Of a stretch of DNA of 64,000 bases, positions 1 through 10,344 are shown piece after piece. A program made the position numbers and the translations under genes. The first letter of the stretch is position 1. Every line of letters begins with the position of its first letter. The stretch spans positions 620,001-684,000 of the forward strand of contig NC_008816.1 in NCBI RefSeq assembly GCF_000015645.1. The letters are read 5' to 3'. This DNA is from Prochlorococcus marinus str. AS9601. Lineage in GTDB: Bacteria > Cyanobacteriota > Cyanobacteriia > PCC-6307 > Cyanobiaceae. The notes beneath the pieces were generated by a model, which ran no database searches, had not been told where the DNA came from, and saw only the letters and a program-made list of their open reading frames with translations.

Positions 1-9
1 TTTTCTAAT

Positions 10-747
10 TTGCTAGAAAGCAAAGTTTTAATTTATTTACTAATCTTGATTGCAGGGTTAGAATTATTATGGTTTAAAAGGTTTTTTTTGAAAAAGGAAT
101 TAACTCATCGTTCTCATGAACTTAAAGCTCTTGGTTGGAATCAAGAAGACTTAACAAGATACGAAGATTTATGGGACTACAGCCAAAGATGGGGATTAAT
201 AAATTTAGAAAGAGAAGACAGACAGTTTTTAAAGCAGGCAGAAAAGTTACTCCCAAAGATCCAAAATAAAAAGATATCCGTTAAAAAAACTATTGAAGAA
301 AAATCTTATTATCTATGGTTAAATTTTTACCTTGATGAAATTAATATTTTTAGTAATTCTAATCTTCCAAAAAATAAATATGGTGTTTGGACACTCTTAA
401 TTGAAGAGGAAATAAAACTTCTTGAGGAATTACAACCAGTTTTGGGTCTTCCAGATACTTTAAAAGCTAAGAATCTATATGAAAATAGAAAAGAGCTTAT
501 AAATAAAGCTTTTAGCGAATTTGATGCTAAGAACAATGATAAGTGTTTCAATTTTGATGAGGTTCTTAACAACTCTGAAAAAGATGTTGGTAAGAATTGG
601 AAATCAATTACTGAAAAAGATCCTGAGGCTAATAAAACTTTTCCAATAATTGATTCTGCAAATATTGAGAAACTCAGATCTGCGATAACAGAGGATTTGA
701 GTACATATATGAAAGATAATTACCCCTCATTAAAAAAGGATTTATAA
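10..747 (+). CDS. Hypothetical protein with N-terminal membrane anchor (start uncertain)
   Basis: I do not recognise the family. The first ~22 residues form a hydrophobic helix (LIYLLILIAGLELLWF), followed by ~220 hydrophilic residues rich in Lys, Glu and Asn, so the protein is probably anchored by one N-terminal segment. The reading frame is open to the window edge; the TTG at position 10 is the first visible start and the true start may lie outside. It is on the same strand as metY, about 70 bases upstream, with no clear terminator between them. Confidence 0.6.
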   Translation: MLESKVLIYLLILIAGLELLWFKRFFLKKELTHRSHELKALGWNQEDLTRYEDLWDYSQRWGLINLEREDRQFLKQAEKLLPKIQNKKISVKKTIEEKSYYLWLNFYLDEINIFSNSNLPKNKYGVWTLLIEEEIKLLEELQPVLGLPDTLKAKNLYENRKELINKAFSEFDAKNNDKCFNFDEVLNNSEKDVGKNWKSITEKDPEANKTFPIIDSANIEKLRSAITEDLSTYMKDNYPSLKKDL

Positions 748-803
748 ATATTTATCTTTTTTTTGTTTTTTTTTGGGACTTTTCTAAGTTAAATAGATAA
801 TAG

Positions 804-2147
<1,344 letters not shown>

Positions 2148-2160
2148 GAAAGGAGATTTA

Positions 2161-3051
2161 TTGGCTTTAATAATTCCTAGTAACTATCACAAGATTAGTG
2201 ATGTCGAGAAAAATCATATATCTTGGATCGAACCAGAATTGGCAAAAAGACAGGATATACGTCCTCTTAGGATTGGTATTTTAAATATCATGCCTCTTGG
2301 CAAACAGTATGAATTTAACTTACTACATCCACTTGGTTTATCTCCTCTTCAAATTGAGCCAGTTTGGATAAAGCTTAAGACTCACTCTTATAAAACATGG
2401 GATCTTAATCATCTAAATAATCTATACATAACTTGGGAAGAAGCAAATAATCCAAAACCGTTAGATGGAATCATTATTACTGGAGCACCTATTGAGCACC
2501 TAGCCTTTGAGGAGGTTAAGTATTGGGATGAATTTGTGAAAATTGTAAATGAAGCCAGAAATTCTTGTGCGAGTACTCTTGGATTATGTTGGGCTGGCTT
2601 TGCTCTGGCTTATTTGGCAGGGGTTGATAAGCAAGTTTTTGATAGGAAATTATTTGGGGTATTCCCTTTAAAAAGTCTTGTTCCTGGACACCCTTTGATG
2701 GGTACACAAGATGATGAATTTATTTGTCCTCAAAGTAGATTTGCTGGATTACCAGATTTGGAAATGGAGAAGGCCCAAAAAGAAGGGAAATTGAATTTGT
2801 TGGCATATGGAGAAAACGTTGGATATACAATATTTGAATCTAATGATCAAAAACAACTTATGCATTTAGGTCATCCTGAGTATACGGTGCATAGAATTAT
2901 TAGTGAAATTGAAAGAGACAAAGAAAAGGGAGATGTTCCTCCACCTGAAAATTTTGATCTATATAGTTCAAAAACCGCTTGGAGATCTCATAGGAATTTA
3001 CTTTTTCAGCAATGGCTTTGGTTTTGTTATCAACAAGTTAGTCTTAATTAA
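2161..3051 (+). CDS. metA: Homoserine O-acyltransferase MetA, acetyl-CoA type predicted
   Basis: Activates the hydroxyl of homoserine for methionine synthesis. The 296 residues match MetA length. The catalytic Cys is in LGLCWAGF (~Cys143), and GHPEY near residue 240 holds the catalytic His and Glu. The substrate-specificity loop reads TGAPIEHLAFEEV: a Glu at ~112, where succinyl-CoA enzymes such as E. coli MetA have Gly. From what is known of the family this predicts acetyl-CoA use. The start is TTG 2161 with a good Shine-Dalgarno (AAAGGAG) inside the short gap after metY. It converges on the SulP gene. Confidence 0.92.
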   Translation: MALIIPSNYHKISDVEKNHISWIEPELAKRQDIRPLRIGILNIMPLGKQYEFNLLHPLGLSPLQIEPVWIKLKTHSYKTWDLNHLNNLYITWEEANNPKPLDGIIITGAPIEHLAFEEVKYWDEFVKIVNEARNSCASTLGLCWAGFALAYLAGVDKQVFDRKLFGVFPLKSLVPGHPLMGTQDDEFICPQSRFAGLPDLEMEKAQKEGKLNLLAYGENVGYTIFESNDQKQLMHLGHPEYTVHRIISEIERDKEKGDVPPPENFDLYSSKTAWRSHRNLLFQQWLWFCYQQVSLN

Positions 3052-3057
3052 CTTTTT

Positions 3058-4623
3058 TCAATGAGCGCTTTCAATACCACCTAGTCTTTCAAATAGGTTA
3101 AGACTTTCTTTATTTAATCCTACAATTTCAACTTTAGATCCACCATTCTGGAATTTTCTAATAATTTGCTCAAGAGCAACAACGCCACTTTGATCCCAAA
3201 TATGAGCTAAAGACATGTCAATTACAATATTTTCTGGATGTTCATGAATATCAAATCCTTGTAAAAAATAAATTTTACTTACAAAAAATAATTGTCCTTT
3301 TACTTTATAGGTAGTTAAATTATTTTCTTTTGCTCCTGAGACAGTTATAACTTTTGCAACTTTTCTGCTGAAAAGAATTGCAGCTAATGCAACTCCTGCA
3401 ATAACTCCAAGCGCAAGATTATGAGGTTTTGTAAGCATAGTAACTGAGAAAGTCATAAGCATGACTGCAGTATCGCTTTTAGGTATCTTTCTAATATTTT
3501 TTAATCCATTTATATCTGCTGTACTTATTGCAATCGTTATCATGATTGCTACTAAAGCCGCCATTGGGATTGCTCCAATCCAAGACTTCAAGAGGATAAT
3601 CATAATTAGTAGAGATATACCTGAGGAGAGGGTTGATAATCTAGATTTACCACCATTCTCAGTATTCATTACAGATTGCCCAACTAAGGCACATCCTGCC
3701 ATTCCACCAAATAAGGATGCCACAATATTTGCGATTCCCTGTCCTCTTGCTTCTTTATTTTTATTAGAACTTGTATCAGTTACATCGTCTAAAATGTCTT
3801 GAGTTAAAAAGGTTTCCATTAAACCTACGAGAGATATTGCAAGTGAAGTCGGTAAAATTATCCCTAATGTTTCAAGACTAAAAGGTACTTTCCCATTTTC
3901 TATTGATCCAAAAGGAAGAGAAATACTTGGCAATCCATCAGGTAATTTACCCAAATCGCTAACTGTTGGGACATCTAGATTAAAAAATATGCTTATAAGA
4001 GTAATTACTACTATTGCGATAAGTTGCGATGGTACTACTTTTGTGATTTTTGGAAGTCCATAGATAATTACTAATCCTAGGATTACAAGAATCCAAACTA
4101 CTGGAATCTGAGAGTTAATTGGATATTGACTGATAGTTTGTTCAACTAATTCTTTTGATTCTTTAATCCCTATTCCTAACTGAGGTAGTTGTGCTTGAAA
4201 TATTAAAAGTGCCAATGCATTTACAAATCCACTTAATACTCCTGTTGGAACGAATCGCATTTGGTAGGCAAGCCTTAAGTATCCCCAAAGAATTTGGAAA
4301 ATTCCAGTTAATATTCCAGCTGCAATGAGATATGGGACTCCTAATCCAGGAGCTTGTGATTCTCCATAAGCAACAAGTCCAGTCATTAAAAGAGCTGTTG
4401 AACCTGTGGCTGAAGTGATCATCCCCCTTCTACCTCCAACAATGGCAATCGTTATAGATAGGCAAAATGCACCAAAAAGGCCAACTTTAGGATCTACACC
4501 AGCTATACCTGAAAAAGCAATTGCTTCTGGGATCATTGCAAAAGCTACAACTAAGCCAGAGAGAATATTTGACTTTGGATCATCTAACCAATTTTTAGAT
4601 AAATATCTTGAGAAATTTGACAT
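3058..4623 (-). CDS. SulP-family anion permease with STAS domain
   Basis: A 521-residue inner-membrane transporter of the SLC26/SulP family. The N-terminal ~400 residues form many membrane spans, with the SulP signature region near residues 20-45 (FAMIPEAIAFSGIAGVDP). The C-terminal ~100 residues look like a STAS domain (IVIDMSLAHIWDQSGVVALE). The substrate could be sulfate, which would suit the neighbouring methionine genes, or bicarbonate as in BicA; sequence alone does not decide. ATG at 4621-4623. It ends seven bases from metA in convergent orientation. Confidence 0.88.
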   Translation of the reverse strand: MSNFSRYLSKNWLDDPKSNILSGLVVAFAMIPEAIAFSGIAGVDPKVGLFGAFCLSITIAIVGGRRGMITSATGSTALLMTGLVAYGESQAPGLGVPYLIAAGILTGIFQILWGYLRLAYQMRFVPTGVLSGFVNALALLIFQAQLPQLGIGIKESKELVEQTISQYPINSQIPVVWILVILGLVIIYGLPKITKVVPSQLIAIVVITLISIFFNLDVPTVSDLGKLPDGLPSISLPFGSIENGKVPFSLETLGIILPTSLAISLVGLMETFLTQDILDDVTDTSSNKNKEARGQGIANIVASLFGGMAGCALVGQSVMNTENGGKSRLSTLSSGISLLIMIILLKSWIGAIPMAALVAIMITIAISTADINGLKNIRKIPKSDTAVMLMTFSVTMLTKPHNLALGVIAGVALAAILFSRKVAKVITVSGAKENNLTTYKVKGQLFFVSKIYFLQGFDIHEHPENIVIDMSLAHIWDQSGVVALEQIIRKFQNGGSKVEIVGLNKESLNLFERLGGIESAH

Positions 4624-4653
4624 TTTAAGTTTCTTTATAATTAAAAAGTTACC

Positions 4654-5928
4654 TCATAGAGGAGGCAAAATACCTTGTGGGTCAAAAATATTCTTTAAAG
4701 TTTTTAATTCGTTCATTCTATTTCCAAAGGCTAATGTAATTTCTTCTTCATGAGAATTCAAATGATTATGCAATTGGGCTAAGTGAATATTTGGATAAAA
4801 CCTTTTTAGCTTGCTCCATGATTTATAAATCCATTCCAGAGCGACTTCTTTTTCTTGAAGATCATTTTTTTTCCATGATGCATATATCCATGGTTTCCAA
4901 GTACTTTTTCTATGAACAAAAAAGCTTGCTCCATGATTTAACTTTTTAGTTTTGCCACCTAATTGTTGAGAAGCAATATAACAGGAATTATTAGGTTTAT
5001 TTTCCATTATTTCACTCAAACATTTTATAAAAATTGGAATATCATTTTTTAAATCTTCTCCAAGAAGACTAATTACCTCAGAATGGTTATTTGCATTCAG
5101 CTCATATAAATTCAATTCCTTTGGGAAAAAATTAATTTTGTTAAAGTTTTCATAAAATTGTTTTTCAAGAGTAGGAAATTTGTCTAGAAGCATTAAGTTT
5201 TCTTCTGTTCTTTTATCCTCTAAATTATTAAGCTCAGCAAAAATATATATATAAATTTTTTGGGCATAAATCCATTGAAGACTAATATTTTCTGGAAATT
5301 CCTCTGATAGTTTTATTATTTCTGAAAGTTCATTTGGATTTACAAATCCTTCAATAACCTTGATTGGATTAGATTGGATAGTCTTAAGTTCTATTTCAGT
5401 AATAATTGAAAAGAAGGGTGCTGCGCCTTTAATTGCTTCCCAAATCAATTGTTCTTCTGGATTTATTTGATTTTTTTTTAAAGAGATAAATGTGCCATTT
5501 CCCAAGAAACCTTTTATTGATTCAATATTATCAATAGCTAATCCGTAGGCTCTACTGAGCGGGCTTACTCCACCAGTGAGTATATAGCCTGCTCCAGGAA
5601 GTTTAGAAAGTCCGATTGGAAAACTTCGATTATGTTTTTGTAAATGATTTACTAGATCCCCCATTATTACTCCACCTCCAATTGTCACTAAATTGGTTTT
5701 TCTATCTAGGTGAATTTTGTTGTAATTTTTTCTTAGATCAAGAGTTGTAAAACCATTTTTTGCACAGCTAGAGGTTGTACCTCCACTGCATACGCAAAGG
5801 TGCTCGAATTCTTCATTAGAATAGTTATCCTCATAAAATAAGGACTCATCAACGTCATAAATTAATTTCTTTAATTTTGCATCTTTTGAGTTGATATTTG
5901 GAACTTCAAGCAAACTATTATTTTTCAC
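4654..5928 (-). CDS. FAD-binding oxidase/dehydrogenase (FAD_binding_4 type)
   Basis: A 424-residue flavoprotein of the PCMH/FAD_binding_4 fold. The N-terminal half has the FAD pocket: CVCSGGTTSSCAKNG (~48-62), VTIGGGVIMGDLVNHL (~80-95) and the glycine-rich LPGAGYILTGGVSPLSRAYG. The C-terminus ends in KNIFDPQGILPP, typical of BBE/glycolate-oxidase-like enzymes. Substrate unknown. It is divergent from the cobaltochelatase gene with only ~40 bases between the starts. Its stop lies 30 bases upstream of the SulP start on the same strand, so an operon is possible. Confidence 0.82.
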   Translation of the reverse strand: MKNNSLLEVPNINSKDAKLKKLIYDVDESLFYEDNYSNEEFEHLCVCSGGTTSSCAKNGFTTLDLRKNYNKIHLDRKTNLVTIGGGVIMGDLVNHLQKHNRSFPIGLSKLPGAGYILTGGVSPLSRAYGLAIDNIESIKGFLGNGTFISLKKNQINPEEQLIWEAIKGAAPFFSIITEIELKTIQSNPIKVIEGFVNPNELSEIIKLSEEFPENISLQWIYAQKIYIYIFAELNNLEDKRTEENLMLLDKFPTLEKQFYENFNKINFFPKELNLYELNANNHSEVISLLGEDLKNDIPIFIKCLSEIMENKPNNSCYIASQQLGGKTKKLNHGASFFVHRKSTWKPWIYASWKKNDLQEKEVALEWIYKSWSKLKRFYPNIHLAQLHNHLNSHEEEITLAFGNRMNELKTLKNIFDPQGILPPL

Positions 5929-5969
5929 TACATGATATTGTTCTTTACTATTATGGTATAAGTAATAAC

Positions 5970-7100
5970 TTGATTTTGGATAATTTAGATTCGAAGTTAA
6001 ATAATCAAGTCGCGATACTTATCTGTGGACACGGCAGTAGAAATAAACTAGCCATTACTGAATTTCAAGAATTAACTCAGTTTATCCAAAAAAGATATCC
6101 AAACTATTTGGTTGAATATGGTTTCTTGGAATTCGCTAAACCTTCACTTGTTGATGCTCTAGACAAATTAAGAGATCTTTCTATAAAAAAAGTAATTGCA
6201 ATACCCGCAATGCTTTTCGCTGCTGGCCATGTGAAAAATGATATACCTAGCTTGCTTATGAATTATTCAAGTAAAACAGGTATTGAAATAATTTATGGAA
6301 GAGAATTAGGTATTAATAATTTAATGATTAGTGCAGCTTGTGAAAGAGTTAAAGATGTATTTAAACAAAATAATACACTTAAACCTGAAGAATCATTATT
6401 AGTTGTTGTTGGTAGAGGCTCTTCTGACCCAGATGCGAATTCCAATGTTTCAAAAATTACGAGAATGATCGTAGAAGGTATTGGTTTAGGGTGGGGGGAA
6501 ACAGTTTTTTCTGGGGTAACTTTCCCTCTAGTTGAACCTGGCTTGAAAAATGTTGCGAGACTTGGTTATAAAAATATAATTATTTTCCCTTATTTCCTTT
6601 TCTCAGGTGTCCTTGTCACAAGAATAAAAAGGCAAAGTGATTTAGTTGCTATTAATAATCCAAATATTTCATTTATACATGCAAAATATCTTTCGTCACA
6701 GTCTTATGTGGTCGACACTTTTGTAGAAAGGATTGAAGAGATTCTTAATAACGAAGGTAATAATTTTATGAATTGCTCAACCTGTAAATATAGGTCAAAT
6801 TTATTTGGCTTTGAAAAAGAAGTTGGAATGGTACAAGAAAGTCATCATGACCATGTAGAGGGCTTGGGTATCAGTTGTGATTTATGTGATCCTGAATGTA
6901 ATGGTGCTTGTGAAATACAAAATCAAATACCAACTCATAACCAAGAAAAATCAAACTCAGGAGGAGGAGATTACTTGGAACATGAACATGTGGAGGCTCA
7001 TCAACATGAACATGATCACCATCACCATCACCATAGTATTTATCCAAATTCAAAACACCCTTTAGGACCTGTCACGCTTCGCTTGCCTAATAAAGACTAA
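5970..7100 (+). CDS. cbiX: Sirohydrochlorin chelatase CbiX with Cys/His-rich metal tail
   Basis: Inserts Co2+ (or Fe2+) into sirohydrochlorin for cobalamin or siroheme. After the start come LICGHGSRNK with the catalytic His, and a second CbiX repeat around VVGRGSSDPDAN. The ~110-residue tail has MNCSTCKYR (an MxCxxC motif like the Fe-S site of Bacillus CbiX), a further CDLCDPECNGAC cluster, and a His-rich run with six consecutive His near residue 365. The frame stays open to ATG 5898, but that start would overlap the divergent FAD gene. I prefer TTG 5970 or TTG 5976, just before the conserved region. Confidence 0.88.
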   Translation: MILDNLDSKLNNQVAILICGHGSRNKLAITEFQELTQFIQKRYPNYLVEYGFLEFAKPSLVDALDKLRDLSIKKVIAIPAMLFAAGHVKNDIPSLLMNYSSKTGIEIIYGRELGINNLMISAACERVKDVFKQNNTLKPEESLLVVVGRGSSDPDANSNVSKITRMIVEGIGLGWGETVFSGVTFPLVEPGLKNVARLGYKNIIIFPYFLFSGVLVTRIKRQSDLVAINNPNISFIHAKYLSSQSYVVDTFVERIEEILNNEGNNFMNCSTCKYRSNLFGFEKEVGMVQESHHDHVEGLGISCDLCDPECNGACEIQNQIPTHNQEKSNSGGGDYLEHEHVEAHQHEHDHHHHHHSIYPNSKHPLGPVTLRLPNKD

Positions 7101-7416
7101 ATCTTAAGAAAATCCGTTGAAAATCGATTAATCACCTGTCTCTTTCTCGACTTAGTCTTAATAGACTCAGTATATATAAGTATTCTTAATATAAATTCTT
7201 GAAAGTATTTTGGACTAGATTTTCCACAATTTAAAGGTTGTTTTCCACGTCCAAATCCACATTGAATTAGAAATGCCAGTATTTTTCAAAAAAAACAGGA
7301 CATCAACATTATTATTGACTTTTCTTTAAGATTTATTCAATTTCCTTTTTTTAAAAGTAAGTTTTTTAAAAACTAACTTATAACATGAGTCTCATTTGAT
7401 AAATTGAAAAGTTTAA
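7101..7416. other. Intergenic spacer with DnaA-box-like 9-mers and small inverted repeats
   Basis: No convincing gene. It contains TTTTCCACA at 7220-7228, TTTTCCACG at 7241-7249 and a weaker AAATCCACA at 7253-7261, all in one orientation and resembling cyanobacterial DnaA boxes. Small inverted repeats include AGTCTTAATAGACT near 7152-7166 and a hairpin-like AAGTTTTTTAAAAACTAACTT near 7360-7379, just upstream of the DUF2811 gene. Promoters cannot be fixed by eye. Confidence 0.5.
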
Positions 7417-7482
7417 ATGCAGATTTTTTTTGATTTTTTTAGAAATAAATATCATTATAGTTATGCAGAAGAATATAAATCT

Positions 7483-7740
7483 ATGGATCAAATCAGCCAG
7501 TCAAATTTAACTGACAAGAAACTTGTCGAGTGCTCTCCAAATAAAGTCTCTTTAGAAACAGAGCTTTCAGAAACTCTTTATGACACTATGAAAGATTTTG
7601 TATTAAGTAACCCAACTTGGGATCAATATAAGCTTATAAATTCAGCATTAGCTACTTTTTTCGTTCAAAACGGATGTACAGATAATGCTGTCTCAGAAAT
7701 TTATTTAAATCAATTATTTACACCATCTAAGTCTTTTTAA
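7483..7740 (+). CDS. DUF2811 family protein
   Basis: A small cyanobacterial protein of unknown function. The DUF2811-like stretch is VSLETELSETLYDTMKDF followed by NPTWDQYKLINSALATFFVQNGCTDNAV, nearly all of the protein. The open frame extends to an ATG at 7417, adding 22 Phe/Tyr-rich residues that do not look like the family, so I choose the internal ATG 7483 (MDQISQ; 85 residues); both are possible. It overlaps the convergent GMC oxidoreductase gene by 14 bases. Confidence 0.75.
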   Translation: MDQISQSNLTDKKLVECSPNKVSLETELSETLYDTMKDFVLSNPTWDQYKLINSALATFFVQNGCTDNAVSEIYLNQLFTPSKSF

Positions 7741-9367
7741 TATTTAAGCAGGCTCTTCTACTCAAGGCCATCATCGTAAGTGTAGGGCTTTGCCAAGATG
7801 ATGTGGGCCAGCATGCTCCATCTAATACAAGTACATTCTTGCATCTCCATAATCTATTAAATTTATCAACTACGCTATTTTCTTCATCTATCCCCATTGG
7901 TGCCCCCCCTACTTCATGAATGTAATATCCAGGAGGAGGAGGACTATCTGAAAGTGCGATCAAATTTTTTGTAAATAGACTCCCTAATGGGATATTAATT
8001 AGTTCATTAATATTTTTTATTTCTCCATTAGCAGCTGTGATTGATTTACGTATTGTGTTTTCCATATGTTTAGCCATATTTAATTCATTTTTGCTCCATT
8101 CGAATTCAATGAAGGGAATTGGGATACCCCATTCATCTGTTTTTCGTGAGAGAGAAACTGAGTTTTTCTCTCTAGGAAGGACTTCGCCATGGGCGATAAG
8201 AAAGCCAATGGATGTGTTTGTGTCTTTTTGCAAAAATTTAGGAATCCCTAATCGATCAATTGCCCCCCAGATTCCATAACCTCTATGGAAATTTATGTCG
8301 TCAATTTCTGGTAAATTTGAACCAAATGGAATAAAGAAGCTGCCTGCTCCAGAAAGATCGGGTGGATTATCTACTGGTTTATCTGAGTTTTTTGTTTTTG
8401 GGACTGAAAAAAATCTACAGATAGATATGTGATCCATGAGGTATTTGCCTAATTTCCCAGAATTATCTTTAAACCCTGAGGAATTTGTTTTATATTCTGA
8501 GTTTAGTAGTATTCTGAGTGTTGAAATTGTTGACGCGCAGAGAAAAATTAAATCACAATTCAAGACTTCTTTTTGTCCATTTTCTAGGTTTACGATCGTT
8601 AGTTTTGAGGCAAGCTCTGTTGCCTTGTTAATCTCAAAAGACTCCACTAGGTAATTAGAGATTATTTGTACATTTCCAGTATCTAAAGCTTTTTTTAAAG
8701 AGCTTCCTAAGCTAGAGGACTTTGGCCATTTTTTTTCTTTTACTGATGAATTACGGTCAAATCCTCTTGATTGGATAAATGGATAGTTTAATTTTGATTT
8801 TACTTTGTTACCAAAAACATTTTCGTTTTCTGTAAGAGGTATTTCTCCAATATATTTACCGTTTGGGACTTCTTTAATGTCATCTTTTCGTCCATAGATG
8901 CCGCAAAAATTTTCAATGAAATCATAGTGAGGGGATAGTTCATCGTATGAAATAGGCCAGTTTGGTCCGAATCCGTCTTTTTTAGCAGGATGAAAGTCTT
9001 CTGAGGAAAGTCTTAATGTTATGCCTCCCCAAGTTAATGATCTCCCCCCATATTGTTTACCTTGGGTCCAAAGAAATGGCTTTTTTGTTGGGAAGTCATA
9101 AGGATGCTTCAATTCATTTGAATATAAGTCAGGATTATTTTTCCAATAACCAGGATGTTGGCATTGATTGGCATGTTTTTTTGTTAAAACTCCTGATAAT
9201 CTTTTGAATGTACTTTTTGGCTCATCATTACTAGCTTCATGCCTTTTAACTTGAGGCCCTGCTTCTATTACTAAAACTTTGATTCCTTGTTCTGCCAATG
9301 TAAGTGCTGCTATTCCTCCTGTAGCTCCAGAACCAACAACAATTGCATCATAAGGACTTATATCCAA
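7727..9367 (-). CDS. GMC-family FAD oxidoreductase
   Basis: A 546-residue glucose-methanol-choline type flavoenzyme. The N-terminal Rossmann motif is AIVVGSGATGGIAAL (residues ~9-23), followed by an acidic strand end in LVIEAG. The GMC C-terminal domain is clear: HEVGGAPMGIDEENSVVD, then VLVLDGACWPTSSWQSPTLT, which carries the active-site region. Substrate unknown; alcohol, sugar or carotenoid-related oxidation are possible. The start is ATG 9365-9367. It is a single gene flanked by divergent and convergent neighbours. Confidence 0.88.
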   Translation of the reverse strand: MDISPYDAIVVGSGATGGIAALTLAEQGIKVLVIEAGPQVKRHEASNDEPKSTFKRLSGVLTKKHANQCQHPGYWKNNPDLYSNELKHPYDFPTKKPFLWTQGKQYGGRSLTWGGITLRLSSEDFHPAKKDGFGPNWPISYDELSPHYDFIENFCGIYGRKDDIKEVPNGKYIGEIPLTENENVFGNKVKSKLNYPFIQSRGFDRNSSVKEKKWPKSSSLGSSLKKALDTGNVQIISNYLVESFEINKATELASKLTIVNLENGQKEVLNCDLIFLCASTISTLRILLNSEYKTNSSGFKDNSGKLGKYLMDHISICRFFSVPKTKNSDKPVDNPPDLSGAGSFFIPFGSNLPEIDDINFHRGYGIWGAIDRLGIPKFLQKDTNTSIGFLIAHGEVLPREKNSVSLSRKTDEWGIPIPFIEFEWSKNELNMAKHMENTIRKSITAANGEIKNINELINIPLGSLFTKNLIALSDSPPPPGYYIHEVGGAPMGIDEENSVVDKFNRLWRCKNVLVLDGACWPTSSWQSPTLTMMALSRRACLNIKKT

Positions 9368-9473
9368 AACCTAGTTCGTGATTTGTTATTTCAATAAATA
9401 TAGCATTCAGTAAATAATTAATTTTTAGATTTCAGCTTAAGAAGTTAGAATTTATTGAAATACTACTCAAAAA

Positions 9474-9947
9474 ATGAGATTTATAATTTTAACTGTTTTA
9501 ATGATTGTTTTAACTCTCCCTTCTAGAAGCTTCGCTGCATTGGATTATGGTAAACAATCCTTAATTGGAGCTGATTTTTCTGGATCTGATTTAAAAGGAG
9601 CAACTTTCTATTTGACTGATTTACAAGATGCAAATTTATCAGATTGTGAGCTTCAAAATGCTACTCTTTATGGAGCAAAATTGAAAGATACTAATTTAAG
9701 TAACTCCAATTTAAGAGAAGTAACTTTAGACTCGGCTATTTTAGATGGAACAGATTTATCAAATACTAACTTAGAGGATTCATTTGCTTATAGTACACAG
9801 TTTGAAAATGTAAAGATACAAGGCGCAGACTTCACAAATGTTTTTTTGCCAAAAGATATTATTAGGAAATTTTGTGAGAGTGCCACTGGAACTAATCCAA
9901 TTACAAATAGAGAAACTAGAGAAACTTTAGAGTGTGATTACATTTAA
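9474..9947 (+). CDS. Exported pentapeptide-repeat protein
   Basis: 157 residues. Residues 1-22 look like a signal peptide (FIILTVLMIVLTLPSRSFA, cleavage after AxA-like SFA). The body from ~30 to ~125 is a run of A(D/N)LxX pentapeptides (GADFSGSDLKGATFY, LQDANLSD, LDGTDLSNTNLED), expected to form a right-handed quadrilateral beta helix. Probably a lumenal or periplasmic protein of the type common in cyanobacteria; role unknown. The C-terminal ~30 residues, with two Cys, fall outside the repeats. Confidence 0.85.
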   Translation: MRFIILTVLMIVLTLPSRSFAALDYGKQSLIGADFSGSDLKGATFYLTDLQDANLSDCELQNATLYGAKLKDTNLSNSNLREVTLDSAILDGTDLSNTNLEDSFAYSTQFENVKIQGADFTNVFLPKDIIRKFCESATGTNPITNRETRETLECDYI

Positions 9948-9949
9948 AT

Positions 9950-10342
9950 TTATGCACATACAAGTTCTTTTTTAATCTTTCTTTGTTTATAAAGTGATCT
10001 TCCAACAGGCCAACCTAAAGTAGATAAATGTTTCATTAAAGAACCTGAGTATTTGAAATAAAAATTGTCTGAATATTTTATGCCAAGTTCTTTTAGAGTG
10101 GTTACTAATAAACATAGATCTTTCTTTTTGCCTTTTTTCATATCCAGTAATATCAATGCTTCACTTGATAATTTTTTTTCTAGAACCTTATCATTTTCAG
10201 CAAAACCAACTTTAAGTGAATTAAATTCATCAGAATAAAGAGTATAAATTATTCCATCTTTGAATTTATCTTCAGAAGTATCTACATTAAATCTTGATGA
10301 TATTAATGTTTTGTATCCTTTAATGATTTTTCTGTTATTCAT
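9950..10342 (-). CDS. Hypothetical basic protein, partner of the RHH gene; possible GIY-YIG-like fold
   Basis: 130 residues, Lys-rich. The N-terminal GIIYTLYSDEFNSLKVGFAEND vaguely recalls the 'Y-x-L ... vKIG' start of GIY-YIG/T5orf172 domains, but I see no clear catalytic Arg/Glu pattern, so this is only a guess. It starts two bases after the stop of the ribbon-helix-helix gene and is very probably translated from the same mRNA. The C-terminal GWPVGRSLYKQRKIKK is strongly basic and could contact nucleic acid. Confidence 0.7.
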   Translation of the reverse strand: MNNRKIIKGYKTLISSRFNVDTSEDKFKDGIIYTLYSDEFNSLKVGFAENDKVLEKKLSSEALILLDMKKGKKKDLCLLVTTLKELGIKYSDNFYFKYSGSLMKHLSTLGWPVGRSLYKQRKIKKELVCA

Positions 10343-10344
10343 AA

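Noticed and set aside
3461-3802. Plus-strand ORF inside SulP
   Set aside because: Hydrophobic shadow of the membrane spans of the true minus-strand gene.
5898-5969. Longer CbiX start at ATG 5898
   Set aside because: It would overlap the divergent FAD-oxidase start by 31 bases, and the added residues do not resemble CbiX.
6871-7053. Minus-strand ORF over the chelatase tail
   Set aside because: It is the complement of the His/Cys-rich repeat; low-complexity shadow with no start context.
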